A stretch of 64,000 nt of DNA from Turritopsis dohrnii (lineage: Eukaryota > Cnidaria > Hydrozoa > Anthoathecata > Oceaniidae), in NCBI GenBank assembly GCA_027922465.2, contig BQMF02000644.1:124001-188000 (forward strand), in the 5' to 3' direction. Both the position numbers and the translations under genes were made by a program. Positions 11,698-23,038 of the stretch are shown here, one piece after another. Each line of letters begins with the position of its first letter. Position 1 is the stretch's first letter. The notes under the pieces were generated by a model. That model was given only the letters and a program-made list of their open reading frames with translations, searched no databases and was not told the origin of the DNA.

Positions 11698-12447
11698 GAT
11701 ACTTGTAAAATTCAATCTCTTTTTTAGCATTTTCAAGATGTTGTGGCTGATCTTTTAGAATGACCGATTTGTCATTGTTATTCAGTTGACACGTTGCACA
11801 AACGTCATTCATTGGCTTGGCGACTACCACCCAAGGAACCAGGTCATTCCACAAAACCGTGAACGTACTGTAGCAGACAAACGGGATATTCGACTTCATA
11901 CATGATGATCTATAAAATTCCCCGATGCTTTTCTTCGTCTCACTTGATGGTATCAACGAAATCGATTGGTCACGATAGCCGGGAATTCTACCTGGCAAAA
12001 TAACTGCGTGTTGTTCCGCGTAGTTCTCAATGAAGGATTTAACATGTGAATTTGTCTCGAATGAATGTTTACTAACCGGTAACCGTTTCTTATTACCATG
12101 TTGTCGACTTTGTATGCCGTTATTATTGTAGTGTTGGTACAGCGTGTAAAAGTTTTGATAGCCAATGTTAATCATAAACAGAAAAACCTTCCGACACAGG
12201 CGTTTCCCATGCATTAGAAAGGATGTGTGATTTATGATTTTGGCTCACGGTCAACTTTAAGAAGCTTAATATGAAAAGATCTTTCTCTTCCGAAGTCAAT
12301 TCCTCAATCGTGCTCCGACAATTGAGGACTTCGTCAAACTCGAGAGAACGAACACATAGTGTTTTCCCAGGTCCCAACTGACACCCACAACTGTCATTCA
12401 AAAATGTTTTTATTTTAAGCTTTTCGTCGATATCGATTGCATCTATA

Positions 12448-14252
12448 TACAGTGTGTCTCAAAATGTTAGCTTCAGTAACTTTATTCTCAATTTTCTAAA
12501 AAATGAATAATGGTATAATAATGAAATATATACCATTAGAAAGCTGAGTTTCTTGGCTTTCTATTGATGTGGTACCCATTAACTGGTTTTTTATATTTAG
12601 CTTATAATCCAAGAAAAAAACAAGTGTTTTAATCTAAAAATTCTTAACGATCAATTAAAACTCAGTTAACAATAAAAATATTAAACATCAAAAGTTATAA
12701 CACAAGTGAAAAATTATCATTACAATAAAAACGTTTAAAAAAATAACAAGAAGAAAGTTGTACTTTAAGGTCCTTCTACATGTTCACCATTTCTTTGAAT
12801 GCAAAGTTGAGCTTTTCTTTGCATTTCTCGAAGTGAGTTACGAATAAATTGTTGATTTTGCCTCAAAATATCGAATGTTATCACAATTCTTCCTCTAAGT
12901 TCATTTAAACTTTGTGGTGGGGATGTAAACACCTTTTGTTTTGCGTAGCCCCACAAAAAAAAGTCACAAGGTGTCAAATCTGGAGATCGTGCTGGCCATT
13001 CAGGAGCGAATCCCCGAGCAACAACCCTTTGATTGAACACTGCTGCTAATCTGCGTTTTACTGGAAAAGCATAATGAGCAGGTGCCCCATCTTGGAACCA
13101 CCACAGATCGTCAAAAATATTTTGGCCTGGCAATGCAGGATAATTTTGGGCCAATGCCGGAAACACTGAATTGTTTAATAAATCAAGATAACTATTTCCG
13201 TTTACATTATTTTGAAAAAAGAAGGGACCGACCAGAGTACCATTTCCACAGATACCGCCCCAAACAGTTACTTTTTGACGACTCTGATTTACATCAAAAT
13301 TGAAAGGAGGAGGGTTACCTTTAGGAGCATACATACGAACGTTTTGTGTAGAAACCTCTCCATCCATACCAAATGTAGCCTCATCTCCAATCACTATATT
13401 GTGTAGAAACCTTGGATTATTACAGTTTCTCAAAAACCAGTTACAAAACCGCACTCTTCTTGGAAAGTCTGCTGGTAGCAGTTGATGACGCATATGAATT
13501 TTATATGGATGATAATTAAGATCTAATCTGGCAATCCTGTTAAATGTTGCCCTCGATAAGCCAAGACTATTTCTTCGGCAGGTAATAATACCTCCATTCT
13601 GTTGTAAAACTTGTCTGACATCATTGATATTTTGGTTAGATCTTCCTGTTCTTCTTCTTCCACACTTCTCTTTATGGAGATTTCGACTTGTGCCAGTAGC
13701 TAAGTATTTTCTAACGTTTCTGTATATGATTGATTTACTTGGAACGGGTCTATTAGGATAGACTTGTTGAAACCTTCTTAACACTTCTTCGCAGTCTTTG
13801 GTTTCCAAATAATCTTGTACAAGAAATGTTCGCTGATCTACTGATAAATTTCTGTTCATTTTTTATTATTGTTTTTCTTATCAAAACGCTATAAGCTTCT
13901 TATCGTGTAAAACTACCTTTCAATGTTATGTTATCATTTTTTTTTATTTTTGGTAACAATTTTTGAGAATTCTCAAACGGTTTGTAAAAAATCAATGCCA
14001 TAATTATAAACAACAATGAATATTTTGCTCATTAAACGGGGTGTTAATTGATCGTTAAGAATTTTTAGATTAAAACAATTGTTTTTTTCTTGGATTATAA
14101 GCTAAATATAAAAAACCAGTTAATGGGTACCACATCAATAGAAAGCCAAGAAACTCAGCTTTCTAATGGTATATATTTCATTATTATACCATTATTCATT
14201 TTTTAGAAAATTGAGAATAAAGTTACTGAAGCTATCATTTTGAGACACTGTA
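12448..14252 (-). mobile_element. Complete Tc1/mariner-superfamily element with about 200-bp TIRs
   Basis: Inverted repeats of roughly 200 bp start TACAGTGTGTCTCAAAATG (12448) and end CATTTTGAGACACTGTA (14252). They share internal words such as GGTACCACATCAATAGAAAG, and TA lies outside each end. Between the TIRs is one intact transposase. The two TIRs are near identical (a GT difference in the terminal GTGTGT run is visible), so the insertion is fairly young. It lies at the 5' end of the DUF7869-like gene, whose reading frame is open up to its left border. Confidence 0.9.
12765..13859 (-). CDS. Tc1/mariner transposase, D-D-41-D type
   Basis: A 364-residue intact frame. An N-terminal paired-type DNA-binding region lies at about 1-120: VDQRTFLVQDYLET, a helix-turn-helix around SKSIIYRNVRKYL, the GRRRTGRS linker, and a second helix-turn-helix around LGLSRATFNRIARL. 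The DDE domain follows. Candidate metal ligands are D159 (IGDEATF), D257 (WWFQDGAPAH) and D299 (SPDLTPCDFFLW). I count 41 residues between the last two, against 34 in classical mariners, which points to a DD41D group. The full set of motifs and lack of stops suggest it could still be functional. It would cut and paste DNA at TA sites by binding the flanking TIRs. The start is the first ATG after an AT-rich leader. Confidence 0.93.
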   Translation of the reverse strand: MNRNLSVDQRTFLVQDYLETKDCEEVLRRFQQVYPNRPVPSKSIIYRNVRKYLATGTSRNLHKEKCGRRRTGRSNQNINDVRQVLQQNGGIITCRRNSLGLSRATFNRIARLDLNYHPYKIHMRHQLLPADFPRRVRFCNWFLRNCNNPRFLHNIVIGDEATFGMDGEVSTQNVRMYAPKGNPPPFNFDVNQSRQKVTVWGGICGNGTLVGPFFFQNNVNGNSYLDLLNNSVFPALAQNYPALPGQNIFDDLWWFQDGAPAHYAFPVKRRLAAVFNQRVVARGFAPEWPARSPDLTPCDFFLWGYAKQKVFTSPPQSLNELRGRIVITFDILRQNQQFIRNSLREMQRKAQLCIQRNGEHVEGP

Positions 14253-14254
14253 TA

Positions 14255-14635
14255 CATCGCGGCCATTTTTTCTCCTAATATGGCATTGTTTGTTTTGTTA
14301 GGAAACCATTAAAACACGATGTGACTGGTTTTTATAAGCGTCAATCGTACCGTATTTTAACCGTCCGCAGGTTCATAGAAAACTAAATGAGATTATGGAT
14401 TTCATTATTCTAATATTTAGTATCTTCACTTTAAAATTAAAAGGTTTGATGTGTCTAGTGAAAACCAAATTTGTTTATATTCAAGTGCTGAGAAAATTCA
14501 CTTCCAGTAAGTAGAAACCATTCATGAACGCTCGCTGGTTATTCTGGGCAACACGATCTATTTTTAGTTGATCATCAACTTCGAGTCGATATCTGCGAAT
14601 TTACTTGAAAAGTGAACCAAATAAATAATCAGTTT
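14255..14635. other. 5' flank of the DUF7869-like gene
   Basis: On the minus strand ATGGCCGCGATG begins at 14266, a natural-looking start for the interrupted gene. With the mariner removed and one TA kept, it is one base out of frame with the downstream exon. No other gene is seen. Confidence 0.35.
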
Positions 14636-16308
14636 AAGCCTATCTCGCGTAAAAGTTTTTACGGCTTTATTTTCGGGAAGGATGTGTCAAAAATAGGTGA
14701 CGAAAAATTAAACCATGAAATCACATATAGAAAGTGTACCCATGTTGTAGAGCTTGAAAAACTGATCAAAAAAATGTATGGGATCGTTTCGCTACGATCA
14801 ACGGTTGCAGAGATATCGTCGATTAAAGATTTTGATGACGTCATATCCGCAGTACCAAATAAAATTTAGGTCCAAATGTTGTGTCACCCCATCACCCGTA
14901 TCGCGGACCCTAAAAAACGTCAGTTATCCCCATTGGTTCTCGAGATATTTCCCCAAAAACGTCGCGTTCGATTGGGGATGCAATGCAATGGTTCCCCGTG
15001 ATAATAAAAACATCTGACGTCAAATGATGCCACGTGCTATTATACTAATCGTGAATGTGTCTTGCGTGGTCGAACCGCCGCTATATGACCACGATTAAGA
15101 AGATTTTGACCATTAAAAAAACAAAAACACAACACTCTCTAAGTTAAATGTGTTACACACTACGCGGATTAGTATAAGTAGACTAGTATCCCGGGTAAAA
15201 ACTTTTTACCGAACTTAACTTCGAAAACATTAGGTCAAATCCACCATTCCCGTGTATGGACCCCGTGACGAAAAAATAAATCATAGAATCGCAACTCAAA
15301 AGTGTACCCATGTTGTAGAGCTCGAAAAGCTGATCAAAAAAGTGTATGGGATCGTTTCGCTACGACCAACCGTTAGAGAGATATCGCTGATCAAAGATTT
15401 CGATGACGTCATATCCGCAGTACCAAATAAAATTTAGGCCCAAATGATGCGTCTCCCCATCACCCGTATCGCTGACCCCAAAAAACGTCAGTTATCCCTA
15501 TTGGTTCTTGAGATATTTCCCCAAAAACGTCGCGTTCGATTGGGGATGCAATGCAATGATTCCCCGTGATCATAAAAAACTGACGTCAAATGATGCCACG
15601 TGCTTTTGGAATGATCGTGAAAAAAGTGTCTCTCGCATCTACGTGGTTTTACGCGCACATAAGAGGACGATGACCGTAAATTTAAACTAAATATGTCACT
15701 CTCTAAAATAAAAGTGTGACACACAACGCGAATTAGTATATACTAGTATCCCGGGTAAAAACTTTTTACCGAACTTAGCTTCGAAAACATTAGGTCAAAT
15801 CCACCATTCCCGTGTACGTACTTCGTGACGAAAAAATAAATCATAGAATCGCAACTCAAAAGTGTACCCATGTTGTAGAGCTCGAAAAGCTGATCAAAAA
15901 AGTGTATGGGATCGTTTCGCTACGACCAACCGTTGCGGAGATATCGCTGATCAAAGATTTCGATGACGTCATATCCGCAGTACCAAATAAAATTTAGGCC
16001 CAAATGATGCGTCACCCCATCACCCGTATCGCTGACCCCAAAAAACGTCAGTTATCCCTATTGGTTCTTGAGATATTTCCCCAAAAACGTCGCGTTCGAT
16101 TGGGGATGCAATGCAATGATTCCCCTGATCATAAAAAACTGACGTCAAATGATGCCACGTGCTTTTGAAATGATCGTGAAAAAAGTGTCTCTCGCATCTA
16201 CGTGGTTTTACGCGCACATAAGAGGACGATGACCGTAAAAATTAAACAAATATATCACTCTCTAAAATAAAAGTGGGATGCACAACGCGGATTATTATAA
16301 TAAGATAG
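14636..16308 (+). repeat. Tandem R1 units (three copies of about 550 bp)
   Basis: Units start at about 14640 (divergent), 15182 and 15742, with the next long copy at 16309, giving spacings of 560 and 567. Typical 5' end: ACTAGTATCCCGGGTAAAAA. Typical 3' end: ACTCTCTAAAATAAAAGTG, then CGCGGATTAGTATA. Units 2 and 3 are nearly identical. Each carries a module, ACCCATGTTGTAGAGCTCGA to GATGACGTCATATCCGCAG, that also occurs in the R2 family. Each module has a 45-61 codon open frame ending KDFDDVISAVPNKI, which I treat as a by-product of repeat identity and not as a gene. Adjacent ends of the form CTAG-TA-TCCC would fit Helitron-type insertion between A and T, but I see no convincing terminal hairpin, so the class is unresolved. 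Confidence 0.75.
15039..15181. repeat. R1 terminal module, MITE-like
   Basis: TATACTAATCGTG at 15042 and CGGATTAGTATA at 15165 are inverted, bracketing GTGGTCGAACCGCCGCTATA and TGACCACGATTAAGAAG; GTGGTC and GACCAC can pair as a short stem. Comparable modules lie at about 950-1085, 18795-18945 and 35600-35735 (reverse). It may be an independent small element nested in R1. Confidence 0.5.
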
Positions 16309-18945
16309 ACTAGTATCCCGGGCAAAAACTTTTTACCGAACTTAACTTCGAAAACATTAGGTCAAATCCACCATTCCCGTGTACGAACCCTGTGACGAAA
16401 AAATAAATCATAGAATCGCAACTCAAAAACATCCCAGGAGGCGTCGTTCGCCACCCATGTTTAGTATGCGTTGTGTCGCAGAATTTAACTCTTGCAAAAG
16501 TTTCTTTTCAGGCATTAATTTTTTAATTCATTTCTTACATTCAGAAAATTTAAAACAGAAACAAATAGCAACATGGCTCAGAATATATATTCATACGCAG
16601 AAGAGAAGTAACTTTAATGTAAAAATATGCAATATATAACACAGAACCGTTTACTAAGACATACAAAACCAAACATTGAATAACATTACAAAAATGATAC
16701 CTTCCAACTTTTTCTTTTGTTCAAAAGTTACTTCTGGACTGCAACCATTAATGAATTTTTGAAATGATACAGTTAGTTCTTCCCAAAACCATCAACATCA
16801 TGATTAAAACCATGAGTTTCTTTATGCTTTTTTTATTATTGCCTAAAAGAATAATGTTTCAATTGTAATACCGAAAAAAAAAAGAAACAAAAAAAAAAAG
16901 GAAATTCAAGTACGTATTTATCCTAAAAACAATAACTAAGAAGAAAAATTTACACAAAAGATAAAAAGTCACAAATAAAATCATAAATTCAAAGTTATAT
17001 ACCTAGGCATAGTACGTAAACGATTACCATAACACAAAATATGCATAAACGCGATAAAATATAAACTTAAGAAAAATACAGCCAACAACACATATTTTTT
17101 GTAAGATAGTTTCATTGCACAGTCATTAAGTAAGTAAATCTTAAGTAACCCTCTCGACATTATAACCCATCATGTGCTTAATTTCTATTTTAACGTATCA
17201 AAACATTAAAAAAACATATACAAAAAACCTAATCATGCTATGACGAAATCTAAAGAAAAACAAAACAAAGTAAAAGAAACTTTGAAAATGTATTAACCTT
17301 AAAAATAATAATTACAAACACAAACGTGATGACAGAATTAGTATAGCTGAAAAATTTTTAACATATGAAAACATACGTGGAGCCATTTTTTATTTCCAGT
17401 TCAAAGCTCCTCTCTGCTGGAAAATTCAAAACACAACAGTAAACATCCCTCTTATCCTTTATGTATCCACTAATACTAACAGTGTTTAACTAAATAGATA
17501 CTATTTTAACTTTACCTTTCAATACCAATTCACATCATCATGATATAGTAAACAATATTGATCATGTTCATCAAACACTTCTAAACTCTTTTACTTTCTG
17601 TAAAAATTTCATACCTGTAAACAAATTAATAACACTCGATTAACTTTCCAGCATACTTTCCTATTGTAAAGATACACTTTCTCTTTGCTTTCTACTGAAA
17701 TTCCAATACTATTTTTATACAGTGAAAGTCATAAAAATGCTTTCTTCGTAACTTCATAACTGTGGAGCCATTTTGAACTAAATAAAATAAGGAACAGCAA
17801 CTTCGTTACCAAAACAAATCATTAACTGCTCGAGGGTAATGCATCTTATGATTTGATCGTTTTAACTCTGTTTTTACTCTCTTTTAACGCTGTATTTACT
17901 AAATCCGTTTGACTCATGTACTTACGTATATTACTTTATATCTTCTCCAAACAATTTCTCTCCGAAAAAAGAAGTAAAACCATTTTCTTCACCAATGTAA
18001 ATAAACAGCATCCTTTCTGCAGCCATTTTTAAACAACTTCAACTTCATCTACACTACTCTACTGCTGCACTCCCATAACTATTTGATAACTATAAAAAGA
18101 AATACGTAAACAGCTCGTAAAATAAAAATAGACTTTCTTCATCTCGTTCTTCGTTTCGTTTTCCTCTGAAAAAACCTATATATAAAAAACAACATCTGTT
18201 TAAAAACTCACCTAAGCATGTGGTTATACCTGTTCTTTTATTAATCTAAAATAAAATCTAAAATACAAAAACAATAAAAGTTTAACAATAAATTGATAAC
18301 TAAAACGTAAACAAACATTTAAATACATTTAAATACTAACTTGTTCTTCTATTAATCAAAAATAACAGTTTTATAATAATACCTTTTGTTCGTTCGATCT
18401 TTCTGCAGCTAATTTTTAAAAACTTCACTGCACTTCTTCTGTATATCTAAATATGATTTTTCATTTTATAAAAACAACTAACCCGTGTTCTTTTATTATA
18501 AGAGTAAAAGTTTAGCAATAAACACGATAATAAAACGTTTTATAATAATAACAATACCTTCGTGCATACAAACCTGTGTTTCTTCGTCAGTTCTTTCGTC
18601 GATTTGCTGCCTAAAACAATGAAATTTAAATTAAAATATTCGTATACAAAAAGAAACACGTCTTCTTCGCGAAGTTTCTTGCCCACGAAATGATCGTTGA
18701 CAAATTTCGAACGATTAACATTGCATTGCTCGCACTCCTCCAAAGACGTTTTTCGGCTGATTTCCAGTGCGCAAACCAAAAATAACAAAACGGAGGAGCA
18801 TATACTAATCGCGGAAAATCAAGTCTTGCGTGGTCGAACTGCCGCTATATGACCACGATTAAGAAGATTTTGACCATTAAAAAAACAAAAACAAAACACT
18901 CTCTGAATTAAAAGTGGTATGCACGATTGCGGATTAGTATAAGTA
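16309..18945 (+). repeat. Long R1 copy (about 2.6 kb), non-coding
   Basis: It starts ACTAGTATCCCGGGCAAAAA and ends GCGGATTAGTATAAGTAGA. The interior is extremely AT-rich with no open frame of note. Internal words (ACCATCAACATCATGATTAA, AATTCACATCATCATG, CATACCTGTAAACAAAT) recur reverse-complemented in the copy at 35.6-38.0 kb, so both are members of one long family. No protein domain is seen, so it must depend on enzymes supplied elsewhere if mobile. Confidence 0.65.
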
Positions 18946-18956
18946 GATAGTATCTC

Positions 18957-19080
18957 GCGTAAAAGTTTTTTACGACTTTAATTACGAAAAGAATCTGCAG
19001 AAATACGACGCGTTCCCGTGTGTGTACCCCGTGACGAAAATTTTAATTACCAAATTGGAAATGGAAAGTGTACCCATGTT
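18957..19080 (+). repeat. R1 5' stub
   Basis: It starts TATCTCGCGTAAAAG, runs through CGTGTGTGTACCCCGTGACG and stops abruptly within the module word GTACCCATGTT at 19080, where BEN-gene exon sequence begins. Confidence 0.55.
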
Positions 19081-19390
19081 AGATGCACTGTTCCAAAAGC
19101 CAAAACCTTTGCTTTGGTGAATTTCGAGAAGATTCATATACCCTGGTTATGGCGTGCGCGGTTTTGAAAGCACACGTGATAGAAGTCGGAGGCGTATGCA
19201 AAGCGACCTTCAAAAACAAAGAGTACGAGAGGAAAATATTGGCATTAAGCGGTAAAATAATTACAGTAGTTTTCTCGAATTCAGTCACCCCGGTAGTTAT
19301 GTATTTCGAAGGACTATTTATAGATGAAAGAAGCGAGCTAGAAAAGGGCGAGTACGAAGGGAAGGATGCGAATGCGACCACGGTAATTTG
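19081..19390 (+). pseudogene. 5' exons of a BEN-domain gene, frameshifted
   Basis: Two frames carry pieces of one domain. The first reads VPKAKTFALVNF from about 19090 and then loses register; the second, from about 19128, reads EDSYTLVMACAVL, VGGVCKATFKNKEY and RKILALSG. Together they resemble the N-terminal region that often precedes BEN domains in invertebrate proteins (a short hydrophobic ALV.W motif, then VG..V.A....Y.AKIL). A probable donor follows (AGCG|gtaaaa, 19250). A possible second exon, DERSELEKGEYEGKDANATT, begins after TTATAG at about 19322 and ends ACG|gtaatt. The Harbinger element begins immediately after. I link this with the BEN exons at 24.2-25.0 kb by orientation and family logic only. 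Confidence 0.5.
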
Positions 19391-19669
19391 AAGCTTGGTT
19401 TCCAATAGCCTAAATTTTGTTGTGCGACAGTTTTGCAACAGTTGCACAACACTTTACATGAGTAATGGAAATTGGTGTTGCTCGACAAGCGGTATGTTGC
19501 ACAACATGAGATCTGTTGCACAACGTTGTTGCAGAGATAGAAAAAAATCTATCTCCGCAACGGTTATTCGGCTGTTGCACAACGAAATCGGAAAATTTTC
19601 GCCTGATTCAGATTAAATATTCCAAATGTTCTTCATATCGGTTTGTCGGAAATCACAACAGTAATCAAA

Positions 19670-20349
19670 ATGGCGAATGCAGTAGACCAGAAAGTATTTA
19701 TGGAGGAGGTACAAAAGTTTCCTGTCTTATATGACAAGTTTTCAGCAGATTTTAAGGATAAAAACAAGAAAAACAACGCCTGGGGAGAAGTGGCGAAAGC
19801 TTTTAATATTCAAGCAAATGAAGCAGCAGAGAAACACAAAAGCATTCGCTCTGCTTATGGAAGATATTTAAAAAGGCTTAAAAGTAATTCCCTCTGGATC
19901 AGGAAGGCCAGCAGCAGCTGTTTCGCAGGAATTTGAACATTTAAAGTGGCTAGATGTATATATTGAACACAGAGTAACCACATGTGGAGGATGACGAATC
20001 TACAACAAAAGATTGTACTGCTGCTGCTGATTCATTTGAAGATGAAGAAATCAGCGCAGACACCAGTTATAACTTAACACCATCTGTACCTTCTCGAAAA
20101 AAGCAAAAAGTAGAGTTATCAGTGAAGAAAAATGAAGATTTAATTCATGAGTCCTTTGTTAAGACAATGGAAAATATTAATAACGCTATGAGTGGTGAGA
20201 AATCTGATGAAGTAACTTTGTTTTTAAATTCATTATCTCCGCAATTGGTAGCAATTAGAGAAAAAGAGCCAGGAACATATGCTATGGCTAAATTGCAAAT
20301 AATGCAGTACTTGTTTAAAGTTCAATATCCTGATCTACAAATACAATGA
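19670..20349 (+). pseudogene. MADF/BESS-type DNA-binding protein of Harbinger, two frameshifts
   Basis: In Harbinger elements the second gene encodes a Myb/SANT or MADF protein that helps the transposase bind DNA and enter the nucleus. From ATG 19670 the MADF fold is visible: QKVFMEEVQKFPVLYDK, AWGEVAKAFN and SIRSAYGRYLKRLK. Near 19885 an extra A in an AAAA run changes frame; the continuation PSGSGRPAAAVSQEFEHLKW then LDVYIEHR fits the family. A second shift near 19984 leads to a Glu/Asp-rich linker, a basic patch (SRKKQKVEL, a possible nuclear signal) and a C-terminal helix, YAMAKLQIMQYLFKVQ, typical of BESS-like dimerisation motifs. About 225 residues if joined. The first ATG has TCAAAATGG context. 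Confidence 0.75.
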
Positions 20350-20767
20350 GGATTTTTATACTTGGATGTTTTCAATAGAGTTTTGCATATTGTTCATTTT
20401 ACGTTTCCATTTGAAAACTGTATGCGATGTAACATATACTAGTTGGTGCCCTCTACCCGAGTTTTTGAGTTTCTTATATTTTTGCTGTTACTTTATTTTA
20501 TGAGCTTTTAGGCCATTAGCTCAGAAAAGTTTTAACTCTTATGTTTAATATATTTTATCTTGTCAAAGAGCCAGCTGCATTCCGTGTGAAAAAGGCAGCA
20601 TGTTATAAGAAAACAGTTTTTATTGTTCTTTTTTTACTTTGTTGTTTATTTTATTTGGTCAAGAAAGAAAAATTAACTGAAAAGAATGCATGCTCAATTT
20701 ACTCTCTATAGTACTTGTGTGTTAATCTTGAAATGGAAAATATCTACAACTTTGGAAAGCATATAAT

Positions 20768-21669
20768 GTACAGTGTGTCCACCAGAAAGTGGGCACCTTG
20801 TTTAAAACACAAATAACTTTTCGAATTTTCAACAATACAATGCCGTTTTTATACCGTTGGAAAGAGGATTTTTTGAGCTTTCCAAAAATATAAGTTGTTA
20901 CTTATAGAAATTTCTATTTTAAAGAATATTAAGTATTTTTTGTTTCGATACGGTTGTTAATTTTGTAATGATCAATAAAACAGACTTTTAACGAGCAATT
21001 AACCTTTTGTTTCGTTGAAACAACCGCTGTTGGTGGTGTTGTGCTAATTTTGTCACGAAATTTTTTTAGAAGGCACAAATTTTTTTCATTGTGTATTCCT
21101 TAAATTTTTTATTATGATTTAACAATTTCATATTCCTAAAGCATTGCCAAAATCTTTATAAGCTAGAAAACTTTTTATGAAAGTCATTCAATCATAAGAA
21201 GAAAGTTTCATGAGTCAAAAAGTTATGTAGCTGTTAGTCAGGCTTTTAGACAACAGTTTCTGGGTAGAAAACCACCAACAAAAAGCACGATTCTAAGTTT
21301 TTAAATCTTTGTAAAAGAGTTTTAGAAATGAAACTTCATGTTTCAAGCTTGTAAAAACGTAAAGTTTTCCTTGTATAAACGCAGCTTTATTACAATATTT
21401 TAGCTTTTTATGATTTCCCATGCTACTCGAGTCATTAACTCCTATTCAAGCAAGCGTTAATTGATCATTATTGATTTAATGTCATGGTTTCATGGTAAAA
21501 TCGATTATATTTCCCGAAAAAGTGCTTTCTCTATGAAAAAGGTCATATATTTGGAAAGAGCAAAAAATTTTCTTTCTGTTAATATAAAAATTGAAAAAAA
21601 CAAGGACGAAAAACAAAAGATATGCTTATTGAAAGTTAGGTGCCCACTTTCTCGTGGACACACTGTACA
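20768..21669. mobile_element. Deleted mariner-like element nested in Harbinger
   Basis: The ends TACAGTGTGTCCACCAGAAA (20770) and TTTCTCGTGGACACACTGTA (21668) are inverted repeats of about 30 bp with TA duplication, 0.9 kb apart. At 21205-21300 (plus) a relic reads SKSYVAVSQAFRQQF then GRKPPTKSTIL. This is the N-terminal helix-turn-helix of a mariner-type transposase; the frame stops soon after and no DDE core remains. It shares the CAGTGTGTC start with the element at 12.4-14.3 kb but the rest of the TIR differs. Confidence 0.75.
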
Positions 21670-21749
21670 TTAAACGATTTCAAAAAAGTCTAAAATTAGC
21701 TATACACTGAATACTTTCTAATATGATATACATTTTGTTCATAGTTTAT

Positions 21750-23038
21750 CTATCTATGACCACAAGATGTAACATATTTTTCTTGCCATGAAAGTGAACC
21801 AACCGGACTTACAAAATACTCTTTGAATTTGATTCGCAACTCGGTTGCTTCAAATTTAGAACGGTTACTTTTAGATTTTGGTAACTGCTGAAAGCATCCG
21901 TTTTCTCTGCTTTCTTTTCTCCAATCTCCAGGAATAATTTCGCCTGAAGAAGACTCACAATCGACGAAATCTGTTGGCAAATAATGTGCCCCATCTGTTT
22001 GGCAAAGATAGTTGTGTAAACAAACTGTTGCTTTAATTATATTTTCTACTTTTTCTGGCTTCGCTTTAATTGGAGTACGAAATATTCTCCATTTAGCTGC
22101 GAGTATTCCAAACGCATTTTCTATAGTTCTTCTGCTCCTGGAAAGTCTGTAATTAAAAATCTTTTCATTCAACTGAAGACCTGTCCCAGGAAAAGGTTTC
22201 ATGAGCCATGGCTTTAATGGGAATATGTCATCTCCCAGTAGTGTGTACGGTAGTGCTATGCTTTCTGTTATTTTCTTTGGCTCTGGTAAATCAAAAGTTC
22301 CATTAACAAATCCCTTTCCAAAACACATTGTGAAAATATGGAAGCATCGTTATCGCGTCCATATGCACCAATATCAACCATTAAGAAACAATAACTCGAG
22401 TCACAGATGGCCAACAAAACCATACTATGAAAGTTCTTATAGTTATAATATGCTGAGCCAGAGTTTGCTGGAGCTTCAATATGAACATGTTTTCCGTCAA
22501 TAGCTCCAATACATGTTGGAAAATTCCAACTTTTATCAAACCCATGTGCAACACCCTCCCATTCTTCTGCTGATGTTGGGCATTTTAAATACAGAGGCTG
22601 TAACTCTTCCCATAGAGCTGAACATGTTTCAGCAATTATATTGCACACAGTAGCTTTTCCCAAGCGAAAGTAAAATGATTGACTCTGTTGAGACTCCCCA
22701 GTTGCCAGATAACGCAAGGTAACCATCAATCTTTCTGCTGGAGTGATTGAGTTTCTACTTGCGCAAGATTTTTTTACAATTGACAATAAGTTATCAAATC
22801 TTTCAGGAGACATTCTAATGTAACGATAAAAAAACTCCCTGTCATGAAGCCTTAATTCTGGGATAAGAGTATTAAATGCTCCTTTGGAACTTTGTTGTTG
22901 GTATATGCTACGAACCCAAAATCGGTGCCTTCGTTTTTTAAGAATCTTTCTTTGTTTTGTGTAATTATAATACACATACATCACGCAAAGTGCGATTTTA
23001 TAATAGGCTAACGTTTGTTTACTTAAAACAGGCGCCAT
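21750..23038 (-). pseudogene. PIF/Harbinger transposase (HARBI1-like), one frameshift
   Basis: It would cut and paste DNA at TWA sites by a DDE reaction. The likely start is ATG 23038 (MAPVLSKQTL); the open frame extends upstream past the element's TIR, so an earlier start is excluded. Domains: a helix-turn-helix-like region around ITPAERLMVTLRYLATGES; first catalytic Asp in CIGAIDGKHV; second in YGRDNDASIF; catalytic Glu in RRTIENAFGIL, all in the expected order. Near 22325 one base is missing, so DASIFSQC is in one frame and FGKGFVNGTFDLPEPK in the next. The total of about 430 residues is normal for the family. Apart from that shift there are no stops. Confidence 0.85.

Larger units (their letters stand above)
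10628..12445 (-). pseudogene. DUF7869-like three-exon gene, frameshifted and interrupted
   Basis: The family is uncharacterised and repetitive in many invertebrate and fish genomes; the function is unknown. Exon 1 (12445 down to 11696) encodes a Cys-rich segment (CGCQLGPGKTLC), KRLCRKVFLFM, LPGRIPGYRDQ and MNDVCATCQ, and ends CAG|gtata. Exon 2 (11562-11250) encodes HYSWDYAQQLHYP, FKTGRKCNVFGV, YLIDE and HADNCVG, and ends TTG|gtaagt. Exon 3 (11166-10628) resumes QNKNNFFIW, then GHTKFSCDRCFG and YLYEEIRSFCLDGR, and stops. The joins keep frame (NCVG/QNKN). A one-base frameshift near 12225 separates NHKSH from SFLMHGKRLC. The frame is open up to the mariner insertion at 12446. The acidic and Asn/Gln motifs look like an RNase H/DDE core, which is my inference. 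Confidence 0.8.

Noticed and set aside
14612..16000. Family of 61-85 residue proteins ending DFDDVISAVPNKI
   Set aside because: They are the same repeat module read in the same frame in adjacent R1 copies; no start-site or codon evidence supports translation.
22316..22330. Programmed ribosomal frameshift in the Harbinger transposase
   Set aside because: No slippery heptamer or downstream structure is evident, and similar single-base shifts occur in unrelated genes nearby.
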